Below, in pieces: positions 42,766 to 51,814 of a stretch of DNA of 64,000 nucleotides. A program made the translations under genes and the position numbers. This DNA comes from Dehalococcoidia bacterium (lineage in GTDB: Bacteria > Chloroflexota > Dehalococcoidia > Lucifugimonadales > Lucifugimonadaceae). The stretch's first letter is position 1, and every line of letters starts with the position of its first letter. A model generated the notes under the pieces. That model was not told the DNA's origin, searched no databases, and saw only the letters and a program-made list of their open reading frames with translations. The stretch lies in assembly GCA_022819585.1 (NCBI GenBank), contig JAJEGY010000021.1, positions 43,291 through 107,290 of the forward strand, read 5' to 3'.

Positions 42766-44640
42766 TCAGTCCTGCTTCGGTGCAGGATTGATCAAGTCCA
42801 TGCCTATAGTCTCAGGCACGACCGCGGCCAACTCCTCAACCGTCCATCGCCCATCTTTGTAGATCGAACGATGGGAGACGGGATGGTTCATCAAACTCAC
42901 CCGGTTCCCCGTGCAGTGGAATATGTTGCCGGAAACCCCGTCCGCAGCGTCCGTGCACAACCAAACAACCATCGGCGCGACCTGATCAGGATCGGATGTC
43001 AGCATTCCCTCGATCGGCGGCGGGAATGGACCAGCGCGCATTGCCCGCGTGCTATCCGGCACGCTGTCGGTCATCCGCGTACTCGCACCCGGTGAAATGA
43101 TGTTCGCCGTCGCGTTGTAACGCGCTAACTCCTTGGCAACAACCCGCGTGAAACCCGCAATCGCGTCCTTTGCGGCTCCGTAGTTCGACTGTCCACCCTG
43201 CCCATACAAGCCGGAAACCGACGAAAACGTCACGATCCGACCACTCTTCTGGCTGCGGAAAATCTCCGATGCCGGACGCACCACCGAGTAAGTCCCCTTC
43301 AAATGCACCGCGATCACATCGTCCCATTCCTCCTCACTCATGTTGAAGATCATCCGATCCCGCAAGATACCTGCCGGCGTGATCACAATATCGAGCCGTC
43401 CAAACTCGTCAAGAGCCTGTTGAACAATATTCGCCCCGCCCTCCGCCGTTGAAACTGAGTGATACGATGCAACCGCACGACCTCCCAACTCGCTGATCTC
43501 CTCAACAACCTGTGCCGCAGGCGTCGAGTCCTCGCCCTGACCATCCAGAGCCGCTCCAACGTCATTCACTACCACCGATGCACCCTCACGCGCCAACAGC
43601 TTAGCTACTCCCCTGCCGATCCCTCGACCAGAACCCGTCACAACCGCCACCCTGCCATCGAGACGCTTCCCATTCGTCGACTTGATGACCGTTGGAGCAG
43701 GCGCGCCCGACCCGGGATTAATCTCGGCAAACTCGCTTCCACCCGTGATGCTCTGCGAACCTTGCAACAACACCTTAGGAGCCAGAACATCCAATTCGTC
43801 AAGTTCCCAGTACCCCGGAGGATTCGATGCGTAGATCGTATTCACGCGACGAGGTAATGCTAGATGGGTCACATTACCGCCGTACACAAGGAAGACCTGA
43901 CCATTGATCTGCGCAGCTCCATCAGTAGCAAGATACGAGACGAAAGGCGCAACATCCCGCGGCTCCCATGACGGTTCATCATGCGCCGGCAAGGCACCCC
44001 GCTCAATCATCATCTCTTGGATATTCCCAGGGATCGAAGCGATCATCCGCGTCTCCGCACGCGGAGCGATGCTGTTGGCCGTAACACCGTACTTTCCCAA
44101 GTCTTTCGCGAGCACCTTGGTAAAACCAGCAATCCCGCTCTTAGCCGCTCCATAGTTCGACTGACCAATCGATCCAACTAACCCCGATCCAGACGAAAAC
44201 GTGACGATACGACCGCCGCGCTGCTGCCTGAAGATCGGCGCAGCGTGCCGAACCACCGTAAACGTTCCCTTAAGATGCACCGAAATCACATCATCCCACT
44301 CGTCCTCAGTCATGTTGTAGAGCATCCGGTCGCGCAATATCCCCGCTACGGTCACTACAATATCGATCCCGCCGAACGTGTCTACTGCCTCCTCTATGAT
44401 CCGCTGGCCCCCATCCCAAGTCGTCACCGATTCGGTAGACGCAACCGCGTTCCCACCTGCCGCGACGATGCTGTCAACCACCTCCTGTGCCACCGATGTC
44501 GACCCGCCGGTCCCATCCAAATTCGCGCCAATATCGTTTACCACGACGCTAGCGCCATTAGCCGCCAGCTCCTCGGCAACTCCCCTGCCGATGCCTCGAC
44601 CAGCACCCGTGACTACTGCGACTTTACCTTCAAGCTGCAA
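42766..44640 (-). CDS. Tandem double-SDR dehydrogenase
   Basis: A 624-residue protein built from two complete short-chain dehydrogenase domains. Domain 1 (about 1-270) has TGAGRGIG, NDIG, the SSGSG serine and SNYGAAK. Domain 2 (about 325-600) has TGSGRGIG, NDVG, SSVSG and SNYGAAK. Both Tyr-x3-Lys pairs are intact, so two active sites are likely. The arrangement recalls the paired (3R)-hydroxyacyl-CoA dehydrogenase domains of fungal peroxisomal MFE-2. Two hotdog dehydratases encoded just upstream would be the hydratase part. TTG start has AGGAG about seven bases ahead. Substrate unknown. Confidence 0.9.
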   Translation of the reverse strand: MQLEGKVAVVTGAGRGIGRGVAEELAANGASVVVNDIGANLDGTGGSTSVAQEVVDSIVAAGGNAVASTESVTTWDGGQRIIEEAVDTFGGIDIVVTVAGILRDRMLYNMTEDEWDDVISVHLKGTFTVVRHAAPIFRQQRGGRIVTFSSGSGLVGSIGQSNYGAAKSGIAGFTKVLAKDLGKYGVTANSIAPRAETRMIASIPGNIQEMMIERGALPAHDEPSWEPRDVAPFVSYLATDGAAQINGQVFLVYGGNVTHLALPRRVNTIYASNPPGYWELDELDVLAPKVLLQGSQSITGGSEFAEINPGSGAPAPTVIKSTNGKRLDGRVAVVTGSGRGIGRGVAKLLAREGASVVVNDVGAALDGQGEDSTPAAQVVEEISELGGRAVASYHSVSTAEGGANIVQQALDEFGRLDIVITPAGILRDRMIFNMSEEEWDDVIAVHLKGTYSVVRPASEIFRSQKSGRIVTFSSVSGLYGQGGQSNYGAAKDAIAGFTRVVAKELARYNATANIISPGASTRMTDSVPDSTRAMRAGPFPPPIEGMLTSDPDQVAPMVVWLCTDAADGVSGNIFHCTGNRVSLMNHPVSHRSIYKDGRWTVEELAAVVPETIGMDLINPAPKQD

Positions 44641-44673
44641 ACCTAAGCTCCTATCATCTCGTCGTGTCTAGAT

Positions 44674-45102
44674 TCATTCGCCACGCAACGGTAGCGCAAC
44701 AGTTGCTTTCCCCGGCGTCGTGACCGCTCCATCCGCATTGCGGAATTGGACATCAAGATCAACTAGCCCGACACCATCTTCTATTCGTTTGCCTATCACC
44801 GTCCCAGTACACGAAACCTCTCCCGCGTAATCTATGCCACGATACGACGTTTCAAGCCTCTTCACGGCTCCAATCCCTCCCGCCCAATCAGCTAACCATT
44901 CCGACAATAACGCCGTCTTCAACGCACCATGAATGATGATGTCGTCATGCCCCGCGCCCTGCGCGTACGCTGTGTTGTAGTGGATCGGAGTGAAATCCTG
45001 CGACACCGCCGCGTACTGCACCAATTGACGAGGAGTCACAACCCGCGTCGCAGGTTCTGGCGAGTCACCAACCTCGATGTCTTGGAACGCGATCTCTGTC
45101 AT
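44674..45102 (-). CDS. MaoC-like hotdog dehydratase
   Basis: A 142-residue hotdog-fold protein of the MaoC dehydratase family, which hydrates enoyl-CoA-type substrates. Seen: DIEVGDSPEPATRVVTPRQLVQYAAVSQDFTPIHYN, which includes the catalytic Asp (D in QDFTPIH) and His of the hydratase motif, and GHDDIIIHGALKTALL. It lies about 33 bases before the double-SDR start and 26 bases after the FAS1-like gene. A pair of separate MaoC-N and MaoC-C proteins often form one active hydratase. Confidence 0.87.
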   Translation of the reverse strand: MTEIAFQDIEVGDSPEPATRVVTPRQLVQYAAVSQDFTPIHYNTAYAQGAGHDDIIIHGALKTALLSEWLADWAGGIGAVKRLETSYRGIDYAGEVSCTGTVIGKRIEDGVGLVDLDVQFRNADGAVTTPGKATVALPLRGE

Positions 45103-45128
45103 CGATACCTACATCCTCGATCCATCTT

Positions 45129-45641
45129 CTACCAACTTGCTTGCCCTGTGCGCCTTCCATAGGTGATAGTTGTCGATTCCTGTGTAGCCACCAAGCAACC
45201 CTTGCCATCGATGTAACTAACTAGGGAAATCTTGAACAGCATGGGCCCCAGCCGGCCGCTCTTCTCAAACACATCGGTCATCTTACGCGTCACCGTTATC
45301 TCATCGCCCGCAACCACTGGCCTATTGAAGCTGAACCGACTACCCCCGTCCAGAATGTCGTGAAACGGCTCCGGAAACGGAGGATCGAATGGAGCCGTCA
45401 TAAACGACCTGAGTATCAACGGATTTGCCTCAAGCGGCGCGCCGTCTTCCAGAGCAGGATCGCTCTCAATTGGCGGCAAATCACCCCGTATAGCCGCATT
45501 GAACCGGGCTATCTCACGATGCGAAACCCGATACGTGATCGGTGGCGATTCCGCACCGATGAATGATCGCATTTCTTCCGTAATTACCGAACTCAATTCG
45601 ATGTGTTTCCGTGAACCGCGGCTTAGGTTTGCACGACTCAC
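45129..45641 (-). CDS. FAS1-like/MaoC N-terminal dehydratase domain protein
   Basis: A 170-residue hotdog protein resembling the N-terminal half of two-domain MaoC dehydratases. Seen: ITYRVSHREIARFNAAIRGD, DGGSRFSFNRPVVAGDEITVTRKMTDVFEKSGR with the conserved GD pair, and a C-terminal FKISLVSYIDGKGCLVATQESTTITY. The typical Asp-His catalytic pair is not seen here but in the next gene, so the two probably pair. GTG start at 45641 is used; a later ATG within the frame would truncate the conserved part. Confidence 0.84.
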   Translation of the reverse strand: MSRANLSRGSRKHIELSSVITEEMRSFIGAESPPITYRVSHREIARFNAAIRGDLPPIESDPALEDGAPLEANPLILRSFMTAPFDPPFPEPFHDILDGGSRFSFNRPVVAGDEITVTRKMTDVFEKSGRLGPMLFKISLVSYIDGKGCLVATQESTTITYGRRTGQASW

Positions 45642-45650
45642 AAAGTTTAA

Positions 45651-46178
45651 CTAACGCGACCTGCGACGACGCCGAGTCCGTCTACCTACCTGATTGCGAG
45701 ATCGATTCGCCCGACGCATCGCCTCTTCCCTCAACCCCCGCGCACTCTTCGTGCGTTCACGCGCACCCGGTTTCCCCCAAGCCCGATCACGCACCAACAT
45801 CAAAACCACAACAGAAGTCAGCATCGTCGACGCCGGCACGAAGAAGACACCTATCTGCTCCGAAAAAGCCACTATGTAAACCCACAGCAAAACCGTGCCC
45901 ACAATCAAGTTCAACTTGTGCCGACGCTCCGATTCGCCGTTCGGAGGCACAGACAGTATCGAACCCAACGTAAGTAATACCGGCATCAACGCGATGCCAA
46001 GACCGATCAATCCGTTCGCCTCTGCGATACCAACAAATCGGATCGTCGCGACTCCGTCGGCTCTTCTCTCCACAACCTCAAACGAAGGCCATAAAACCAG
46101 ATACGCAAACGCAGCGATACTCAGCAACAACGAAATGACCGCAAACACGAAGGTGCGATCCGGCATCCGATCAAGCAT
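45651..46178 (-). CDS. Hypothetical membrane protein with Arg-rich tail
   Basis: A 175-residue protein I do not recognise. Seen: four hydrophobic segments (about 8-29, 51-73, 87-107 and 110-130) and a very basic C terminus with a run of arginines that could bind nucleic acid or membrane lipid. It starts one base after the stop of the UvrD-like helicase gene, so it is translated with it or soon after, and lies nine bases before the FAS1-like gene. The tight link to the helicase is the only clue to function. Confidence 0.72.
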   Translation of the reverse strand: MLDRMPDRTFVFAVISLLLSIAAFAYLVLWPSFEVVERRADGVATIRFVGIAEANGLIGLGIALMPVLLTLGSILSVPPNGESERRHKLNLIVGTVLLWVYIVAFSEQIGVFFVPASTMLTSVVVLMLVRDRAWGKPGARERTKSARGLREEAMRRANRSRNQVGRRTRRRRRSR

Positions 46179-46179
46179 C

Positions 46180-48546
46180 CTACCGCCCCTGAATCTTCTC
46201 CAGATTCGCCATACTCGCCATCAATATCTTGACCCCTTCCTCCGAAAAAGCCACCGTAACTCGCAGATCATCGCCAACCGGTCGAGAGTTGACCACAACA
46301 CCAGTCCCAAACTGGCTGTGTTTGACGCGTTGACCCGCCTTCAGCTGCAATTCCTCAGGCAGATTCGCAATGCCCCGTTCCGTGAACTTTTCACGCTCGC
46401 GTCTCGGACGCGAAGGCGTAAACGAATCACGATCAACCGCAATCCCGAAACTCGATGAGAAAGCGATCGGTGGAGGTGCCGTACGACCCGGAACCCGGGC
46501 ATACTCTTTTTCCTTTACATGCTCCTCCGGTATCTCCTTCAAAAACTGCGACGGTGTATTGCCTCGCCTGTAAAGCGATGCCGATGTGTAAAGCGGCCAC
46601 ATGATATGCAACTTCCGCTTTGCCCGCGTCATCCCGACGTACATCAATCGCCGCTCCTCACCGCAAGCCGCTTCGTAGTCATCCTGAGACTGCACATTCA
46701 ACGCCATCGCATGAGGCAGCAAACCTTCCGTGACACCAGCGATGAACACCGTGTCAAACTCCAAACCCTTAGCTTGGTGAAGCGTGATCAACGTGATCGC
46801 ACCAATCGCGTCGTTCTGACTTTGCAGATTCGACTGGTCCGCACCAATCCCTTCATCCATCGCATCCACATTCGCAAACAACGCAGTGTGCTCCAACAGA
46901 TCGGACAACGCCTGCCGCGGCTCGGCCCCATCCTCAGGATTGGAATACTGCTCCGCCAACAGCTTTAACTCATCGAGGTTCTGGAACCTCTCATGCCTCG
47001 TCTCTTCATCTTTTTGCACCCAATCGTTATATCCGCTCCCCTTCAACGCATAGTCCAGCAAATCATTCGGATATGAAGTTTCCGCGTTAGTCACCAACGT
47101 CCTCACGAAATCGGCAAACGCGCCAACCTTGCTCAACGCCGCACGTCCAAGCTCTAGCCGATGCGAATCCCTAGGATCTGAAGCTAATAGAACCGCGTCC
47201 AAAAGCATGACGTCGTTCAATAAGCTGTGCTCCTCCAGCTTCCGAAGCGTCGCAGGTCCGATCCCACGCGGAGGCACGTTGATTACTCGTCTCAGTGACG
47301 TCTCATCGGTCGGATTCACCACGATGCGAAGCAAGGCCAGCGCATCCTTGATCTCCCTACGTTCATAAAACCTCATCCCACCAATCAGACGGTATTGCAC
47401 TCCCCGCCTGCTGCATTCCGTCTCTAAGGCTCTGGATTGAGCGTTCGTCCGGTACAACACGGCAACGTTGTCAAGATTGCCAACGCCGTTTTTGGCAGCC
47501 GAAGACCTCATTTGGCGCTCCACAACATCCAAAATCACCGACGCTTCGTGTTCTGGATGCTCCGTTACGCCTATCTCAACCGGTTCACCCTGCTCATTAT
47601 TCGTGAAAAGCACACGCTCTATCTTGCGCGCATTGTGAGAAATCAGACCAGAAGCCGCGTCGATGATCGTCTTCGTCGATCTATACGACTCGCTCAACTC
47701 GAAGATCTTGCACCTCGGCAAAATCTCCGCCAACCGGTCCATATTCTCAGGCCGCGCATTCCGCCACGAATATATCGACTGGTCAGGATCGCCAACCACG
47801 CAGATGTTTCGATGAACATCGCCCAACACTCTCACCAACTCGAACTGAAGCGCGTTCGTGTCCTGAAACTCGTCCACCATGATGTGCTGGTAACGGTCCT
47901 GCATCTCAGACCTGATGTGCTCGTCCTGCACAAGAACCCGATAAGGCTTCAGCAGCAAATCGTCGAAATCCACACCATTCGACTTCCGAAGCTCCGACTC
48001 GTACAACTGGTAAATCTCGGCATGTAACTCATGCCTGTACCCCGTCCCAATGCTGGCGAAATCATCTGGAGTCTGGTTGTTGTTCTTCGCCTTCTCTATC
48101 GACGAAATCACCTCTCCGACCTTCGCGTCAACATCCATATCCGCGATGATCAGCTTAAGCATCCGCTCCTGATCGTCACGGTCGTAGATCGTAAAGTCAC
48201 GACTCAAATCCGCCGCGTCATGATGGATGCGAAGGAACCGCGCGCCGAAAGAGTGAAAAGTGCTGACATTCGTCTCTGCCGCGTTCGGGATGAACCGACT
48301 CGCCAAGATGTTGCAACGCTCACGCAACTCCGCCGCCGCCTTGTTCGTAAACGTCACTCCCAACGCACGCCAAGGCGCCACTCCCGTCGCCAAGATGTAT
48401 GCCATCCGATGCGACATCACCCGCGTCTTCCCACTGCCCGGACCCGCAACGATGATCAACGGCCCATCTAGATACGAAGCCGCAACCCGCTGAGCCTCAG
48501 AAAGCCCCTCAAGCACAGCCTCCGCATTTGTCGTTAACGTGGTCAT
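46180..48546 (-). CDS. UvrD/PcrA-type DNA helicase
   Basis: A 788-residue superfamily 1A helicase. Seen: Walker A AGPGSGKT (34-41) with a Q-motif just ahead, TFTNKAAAELRER (motif Ia), VDEFQDTN (Walker B), GDPDQSIYSWRNA (motif III), TLHQAKGLEFDTVF (motif V) and VGMTRAKRKLHIMW (motif VI). The C-terminal tail has the GQRVKHSQFGTGVV-like Tudor segment found in PcrA that contacts RNA polymerase. It probably works in nucleotide-excision repair or clearing stalled transcription. Length fits PcrA/UvrD. A palindrome lies just upstream. Confidence 0.95.
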   Translation of the reverse strand: MTTLTTNAEAVLEGLSEAQRVAASYLDGPLIIVAGPGSGKTRVMSHRMAYILATGVAPWRALGVTFTNKAAAELRERCNILASRFIPNAAETNVSTFHSFGARFLRIHHDAADLSRDFTIYDRDDQERMLKLIIADMDVDAKVGEVISSIEKAKNNNQTPDDFASIGTGYRHELHAEIYQLYESELRKSNGVDFDDLLLKPYRVLVQDEHIRSEMQDRYQHIMVDEFQDTNALQFELVRVLGDVHRNICVVGDPDQSIYSWRNARPENMDRLAEILPRCKIFELSESYRSTKTIIDAASGLISHNARKIERVLFTNNEQGEPVEIGVTEHPEHEASVILDVVERQMRSSAAKNGVGNLDNVAVLYRTNAQSRALETECSRRGVQYRLIGGMRFYERREIKDALALLRIVVNPTDETSLRRVINVPPRGIGPATLRKLEEHSLLNDVMLLDAVLLASDPRDSHRLELGRAALSKVGAFADFVRTLVTNAETSYPNDLLDYALKGSGYNDWVQKDEETRHERFQNLDELKLLAEQYSNPEDGAEPRQALSDLLEHTALFANVDAMDEGIGADQSNLQSQNDAIGAITLITLHQAKGLEFDTVFIAGVTEGLLPHAMALNVQSQDDYEAACGEERRLMYVGMTRAKRKLHIMWPLYTSASLYRRGNTPSQFLKEIPEEHVKEKEYARVPGRTAPPPIAFSSSFGIAVDRDSFTPSRPRREREKFTERGIANLPEELQLKAGQRVKHSQFGTGVVVNSRPVGDDLRVTVAFSEEGVKILMASMANLEKIQGR

Positions 48547-48569
48547 GAATAGTCGATCATTTTGGAGTG

Positions 48570-48586
48570 TCTAACACAATGTTAGA
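48570..48586. promoter_or_regulatory. Perfect palindrome upstream of the UvrD/PcrA gene
   Basis: TCTAACA and its reverse complement flank a 3-base centre, 24 bases ahead of the helicase ATG. A TAATAT box (minus strand, 48598-48603) would put transcription start about five bases before the palindrome, an operator-like position. No match to the known Gram-positive LexA box is visible. Confidence 0.35.
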
Positions 48587-48689
48587 ACAAGATTCTCATA
48601 TTACGTTCTACCGATTGCAGACACAGCACCGCGAAACTCTGTATTGTTACGCCCAGACTCACGCGAAACCAGACCGCAACACAGCGCCA

Positions 48690-49508
48690 TCAAACCCGAC
48701 GCGCCAGCCCCTCAAAATGAGTGAAGCACGACACCGATCCGGGCATATCCTTCCACTCCAACCATCCTCGAGATATCGCTTCAAGCTCCGACTGTGTAGC
48801 GATCCCATACTCTAACGCCTTCACCGCAATATCCGAATGCAAGATCCGCTGGGCCCACTGCTCGCCCCACCACGTCTTTCCGCTCTCCTCGTAAAACGTC
48901 CAAGTGCTGGTCGTGATCTGGATGTCACCCAACATCTCGGTCGCCTCCATCCACTTGAGCATATGCCGACCCGCGTGAGGCGTCCCGCCATTCCTAATCG
49001 CTACCGCATCGTAGACTTCCCGGAAATCCCGTATCGCCTGAGAGTCCGGCCACGCAGCGAATGTGCCCCAATCAACCTCGCGTACTCCCACCAATCCTCC
49101 AAGCTTTGCTAACCGGGACGCCGATTTCAACGCGCCAACAGGATCGCCCAAGTGCTGGAGTATCTGATGTGCATACACCACATCGAACTGCCCTGGCTCC
49201 AACTCGGTCTCGTAAATGTCGTCAACCCGAAACTCCAGATTCGCTAGCCCCGACTCTTCAAGGCGCTTCTCCCACTCCTCGCTCAATCCCTCAGAGACAT
49301 CGATTCCAAGTACGGAACCTGCTTTACCAAGCCGTTCTGCGAGGCCAACCGTTATCGTCCCCGGACCACAGCCAAAATCCAACAACCTCATTCCGGGTTC
49401 AAGATAAGGCAGCAGAAACGCCGCGGCATCCTCCGCTGTCCGAGCCGAATGTGCCGACAGCACCGTGCGATGGTGACCATGCAGATACGTCTCGCGCGGC
49501 ATCGACAT
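48690..49508 (-). CDS. Class I SAM-dependent methyltransferase
   Basis: A 272-residue methyltransferase of the UbiE/MenG-like group. Seen: motif I LLDFGCGPGTITVGLAERLG near residue 42, VLGIDVSEG, FDVVYAHQILQHLGDPVGALKSASRLAKLGG and a C-terminal cap with Trp-rich helices. M3 could also be the start. It lies downstream of, and on the same strand as, the DRTGG gene after 28 bases, and 144 bases upstream of the UvrD-like gene. No clue to its substrate. Confidence 0.87.
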   Translation of the reverse strand: MSMPRETYLHGHHRTVLSAHSARTAEDAAAFLLPYLEPGMRLLDFGCGPGTITVGLAERLGKAGSVLGIDVSEGLSEEWEKRLEESGLANLEFRVDDIYETELEPGQFDVVYAHQILQHLGDPVGALKSASRLAKLGGLVGVREVDWGTFAAWPDSQAIRDFREVYDAVAIRNGGTPHAGRHMLKWMEATEMLGDIQITTSTWTFYEESGKTWWGEQWAQRILHSDIAVKALEYGIATQSELEAISRGWLEWKDMPGSVSCFTHFEGLARRV

Positions 49509-49535
49509 GGTAACTGCCCTACCCTCGTCGATCAG

Positions 49536-50438
49536 TTAGCGCGTCGGAGGCTGCGCGACGAGATCAAGGATCGGTTCAATGATCTCTTGCTCAGCGACGA
49601 GTTGACTCATTCGCCCAAGTTTGTCTGGATGCGTAAACACAGCCGGTGCGATCTCATCAAGCGCCTCCATCGTGGCATGCGTATCGCCATCAACCATGAT
49701 TAGCGGAATACGCTTGGTCCGAGCCTCGTAAAAGACATAATCAATCGGCTTCTCCCCACCCGTTAACACCATCGCCTTAGTCGTCTCGCTCTGCAAAGCC
49801 GAGATCTGAACGTCCGGCCTCCCGGAACGCACCACTACACAAGTATTGTCCTGCGATCGGAAGTAAAACGGCCCCCAGTCCAACACCAGACCACCGATCA
49901 AGACATTGTCCACCAACTCATCCGTCGTGTTGATCTCGAACGCCAACCGACCTTCTAAATGATCAACAACCGAATCAATCGAATTCGCAGCCAGTCGACG
50001 ATCCTCAGGCACCCAGCCGAAGGTCTTGATACCCGCTTCCTCAAGCGACGCTAACTTCCGTTCCGCATGAACATCGCGGTAACGCGGCACCTTGTTCAAG
50101 ATCACACCAGCCAACCGATCGCCATACGCGGTTGCCGCAGATCCAACATCCTCATCCAACCCAGCGACAAGCACGATACTCGCATCCAATCTCTCCGCCA
50201 GACCCAAGTCAGACTCCGCGTCTCCCGAAGACCCTTCGATTATCGAAACCGAATCTCCCGACGCGTCGATGTTGTCAACCGAAACCTGACTTACGCCCCC
50301 GTCACCCGCGAACAACTCGCCAGTGTCAACCGCAGAATCAACCTCCACACCATCAAACCTCAACCTGGAAATCACTGCCGCCGCAAGTGCCGATTTGCCT
50401 CTGGATTGACTGATAGACGAGATGATGATCGACGGCAT
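49536..50438 (-). CDS. DRTGG-domain protein with AAA_26-type NTPase region
   Basis: A 300-residue protein resembling the N-terminal half of large phosphotransacetylases. Residues about 1-190 form a dethiobiotin-synthetase-like NTPase region, but the Walker A is SISQSRGKSAL, with a weakened glycine pattern. Residues about 205-300 form the DRTGG domain, a CBS-like regulatory module. No acyltransferase domain follows, so a sensing or regulatory role is likely. On the minus strand, diverging from tRNA-Phe. Confidence 0.78.
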   Translation of the reverse strand: MPSIIISSISQSRGKSALAAAVISRLRFDGVEVDSAVDTGELFAGDGGVSQVSVDNIDASGDSVSIIEGSSGDAESDLGLAERLDASIVLVAGLDEDVGSAATAYGDRLAGVILNKVPRYRDVHAERKLASLEEAGIKTFGWVPEDRRLAANSIDSVVDHLEGRLAFEINTTDELVDNVLIGGLVLDWGPFYFRSQDNTCVVVRSGRPDVQISALQSETTKAMVLTGGEKPIDYVFYEARTKRIPLIMVDGDTHATMEALDEIAPAVFTHPDKLGRMSQLVAEQEIIEPILDLVAQPPTR

Positions 50439-50492
50439 TTGGGCTCTCAGGAGGCTATCTTTGGATGTTCATCGGCTTCGCAAACATGCCGT

Positions 50493-50521
50493 TTGGATTA
50501 TACCAACCCCCGAAAGATAAA
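50493..50521 (+). promoter_or_regulatory. Candidate promoter for tRNA-Phe
   Basis: TTGGAT and GATAAA are separated by 17 bases and end 18 bases before the tRNA gene. The -35 match is weak, but the position suits a tRNA promoter. Confidence 0.35.
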
Positions 50522-50539
50522 ATAGTGTTCACACCCCGA

Positions 50540-50615
50540 GCCGAGGTAGCTCAGCTGGTAGAGCAATGGACTGAAAATCCATGTGTCGGCGGTTCGAGTC
50601 CGCCCCTCGGCACCA
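50540..50615 (+). tRNA. tRNA-Phe (anticodon GAA), CCA encoded
   Basis: A complete cloverleaf: acceptor arm GCCGAGG/CCTCGGC, D-arm GCTC/GAGC, anticodon stem ATGGA/TCCAT with loop CTGAAAA (anticodon GAA), T-arm with GTTCGAGTC, discriminator A and encoded CCA. Confidence 0.97.
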
Positions 50616-50705
50616 ATTTTGGCGCTTCCCCGACCTCAACCGTCACCTTCCACAAATTCGACGTGTGCGATCGAAACAGCAGACGATTTTCAGTAGTTCG
50701 AGCGA

Positions 50706-50791
<86 letters not shown>

Positions 50792-50931
50792 ACTGAACTT
50801 CCCTAATTCTATCCGCGGGCCGGATCTCCCCACCCTCTGGCACGCCTCGGCCGCCACCCGCGATTGCGACTAGTGACGCTCATGGATAACCTATTTCCAA
50901 GGCACTCCTATACCCGATATTGAACTTTGAG

Positions 50932-51762
50932 ATGTCACCAAACGACCCTATTCCATCAGACTCGGCGAATCCTGAACTGCCGCTCAATCTCGAGCGCCCC
51001 ATCGTCTTCATAGACGTCCAGACCACTGGGCCGGATCGCCGCACCGCCCGGATCGTCAGGCTCTCCACGCTCCGCATCGAACCAGACGGTTCCGAGGAGT
51101 TTCGTTCGCACCTCATAAACCCCATGTCACCTATAACGCCCGGTGCCACGAACTTTCATGGAATAACCGATGAAGACGTCGCCGAATGTAGGCCATTCAT
51201 CGCCTATGCCAAAGCACTGCACGATTACCTCGACGAGTGCGACCTCGCAGGATTCGGAATCCGTCGCTTCCACCTCCGAGTATTGAGGCAGGAATTCGAT
51301 TCCGCAGGCATCGACTTCGACTATAGAAACCGCGTAGTTTTGGACGCCATGGAGATCTACCACCGCCTAGAACCTAGAGACATCGACTACGCGTACCGCA
51401 GATTCGTCAGTGGCGAATTTGACAAAACCTCGGGACTCGACGCAACCGTCAACGCCGCTCGAGCAATCCTACTCGGACAACTCACCCAATACCCGGACCT
51501 CCCCGGCGATCCAACAACCTTGGAACGATGGGCCTCTGAAGAAGAAACTGAGAACTATATCGACGACGAAGGTCGTTTCACGCTCTCCGACGAAGGCGAC
51601 CCGATCATCAATTTCGGAAAGTACCGAGGCCACACCCTGTACGACATGAGCGAAATCGATCCCGATTATCTCAGATGGGTCGCCAGCAACGAATCCTTTA
51701 CGGATGAACAACGACGAATCGCCGCAGACGCCGCCGAAGGCATCATGCCCGATTTCGAGTGA
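50932..51762 (+). CDS. DnaQ-fold pseudo-exonuclease with ExoX-like C-terminal domain
   Basis: A 276-residue protein related to DnaQ/ExoX 3'-5' exonucleases that seems to have lost its active site. Seen: the fold signature VFIDVQTTG, where the second acidic residue of the DxE motif is glutamine (Q30); GFGIRRFHLRVL, where the aspartate of motif II is histidine (H114); and a third motif (FDKTSGLDATVNAA) without the usual His/Asp spacing. NFHGITDEDV is intact. From about 220 the FGKYRGHTLYDMSEIDPDYLRWV segment is the ExoX-like C-terminal domain. ATG at 50932 is preferred; TTG at 50920 is in frame. It may bind nucleic acid or proteins without cutting. Confidence 0.82.
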   Translation: MSPNDPIPSDSANPELPLNLERPIVFIDVQTTGPDRRTARIVRLSTLRIEPDGSEEFRSHLINPMSPITPGATNFHGITDEDVAECRPFIAYAKALHDYLDECDLAGFGIRRFHLRVLRQEFDSAGIDFDYRNRVVLDAMEIYHRLEPRDIDYAYRRFVSGEFDKTSGLDATVNAARAILLGQLTQYPDLPGDPTTLERWASEEETENYIDDEGRFTLSDEGDPIINFGKYRGHTLYDMSEIDPDYLRWVASNESFTDEQRRIAADAAEGIMPDFE

Positions 51763-51814
51763 CCCGAAACAATATTCGGCGCGTTTATTCGAGGTTTAGA
51801 TAGAGGAAAGGGGA

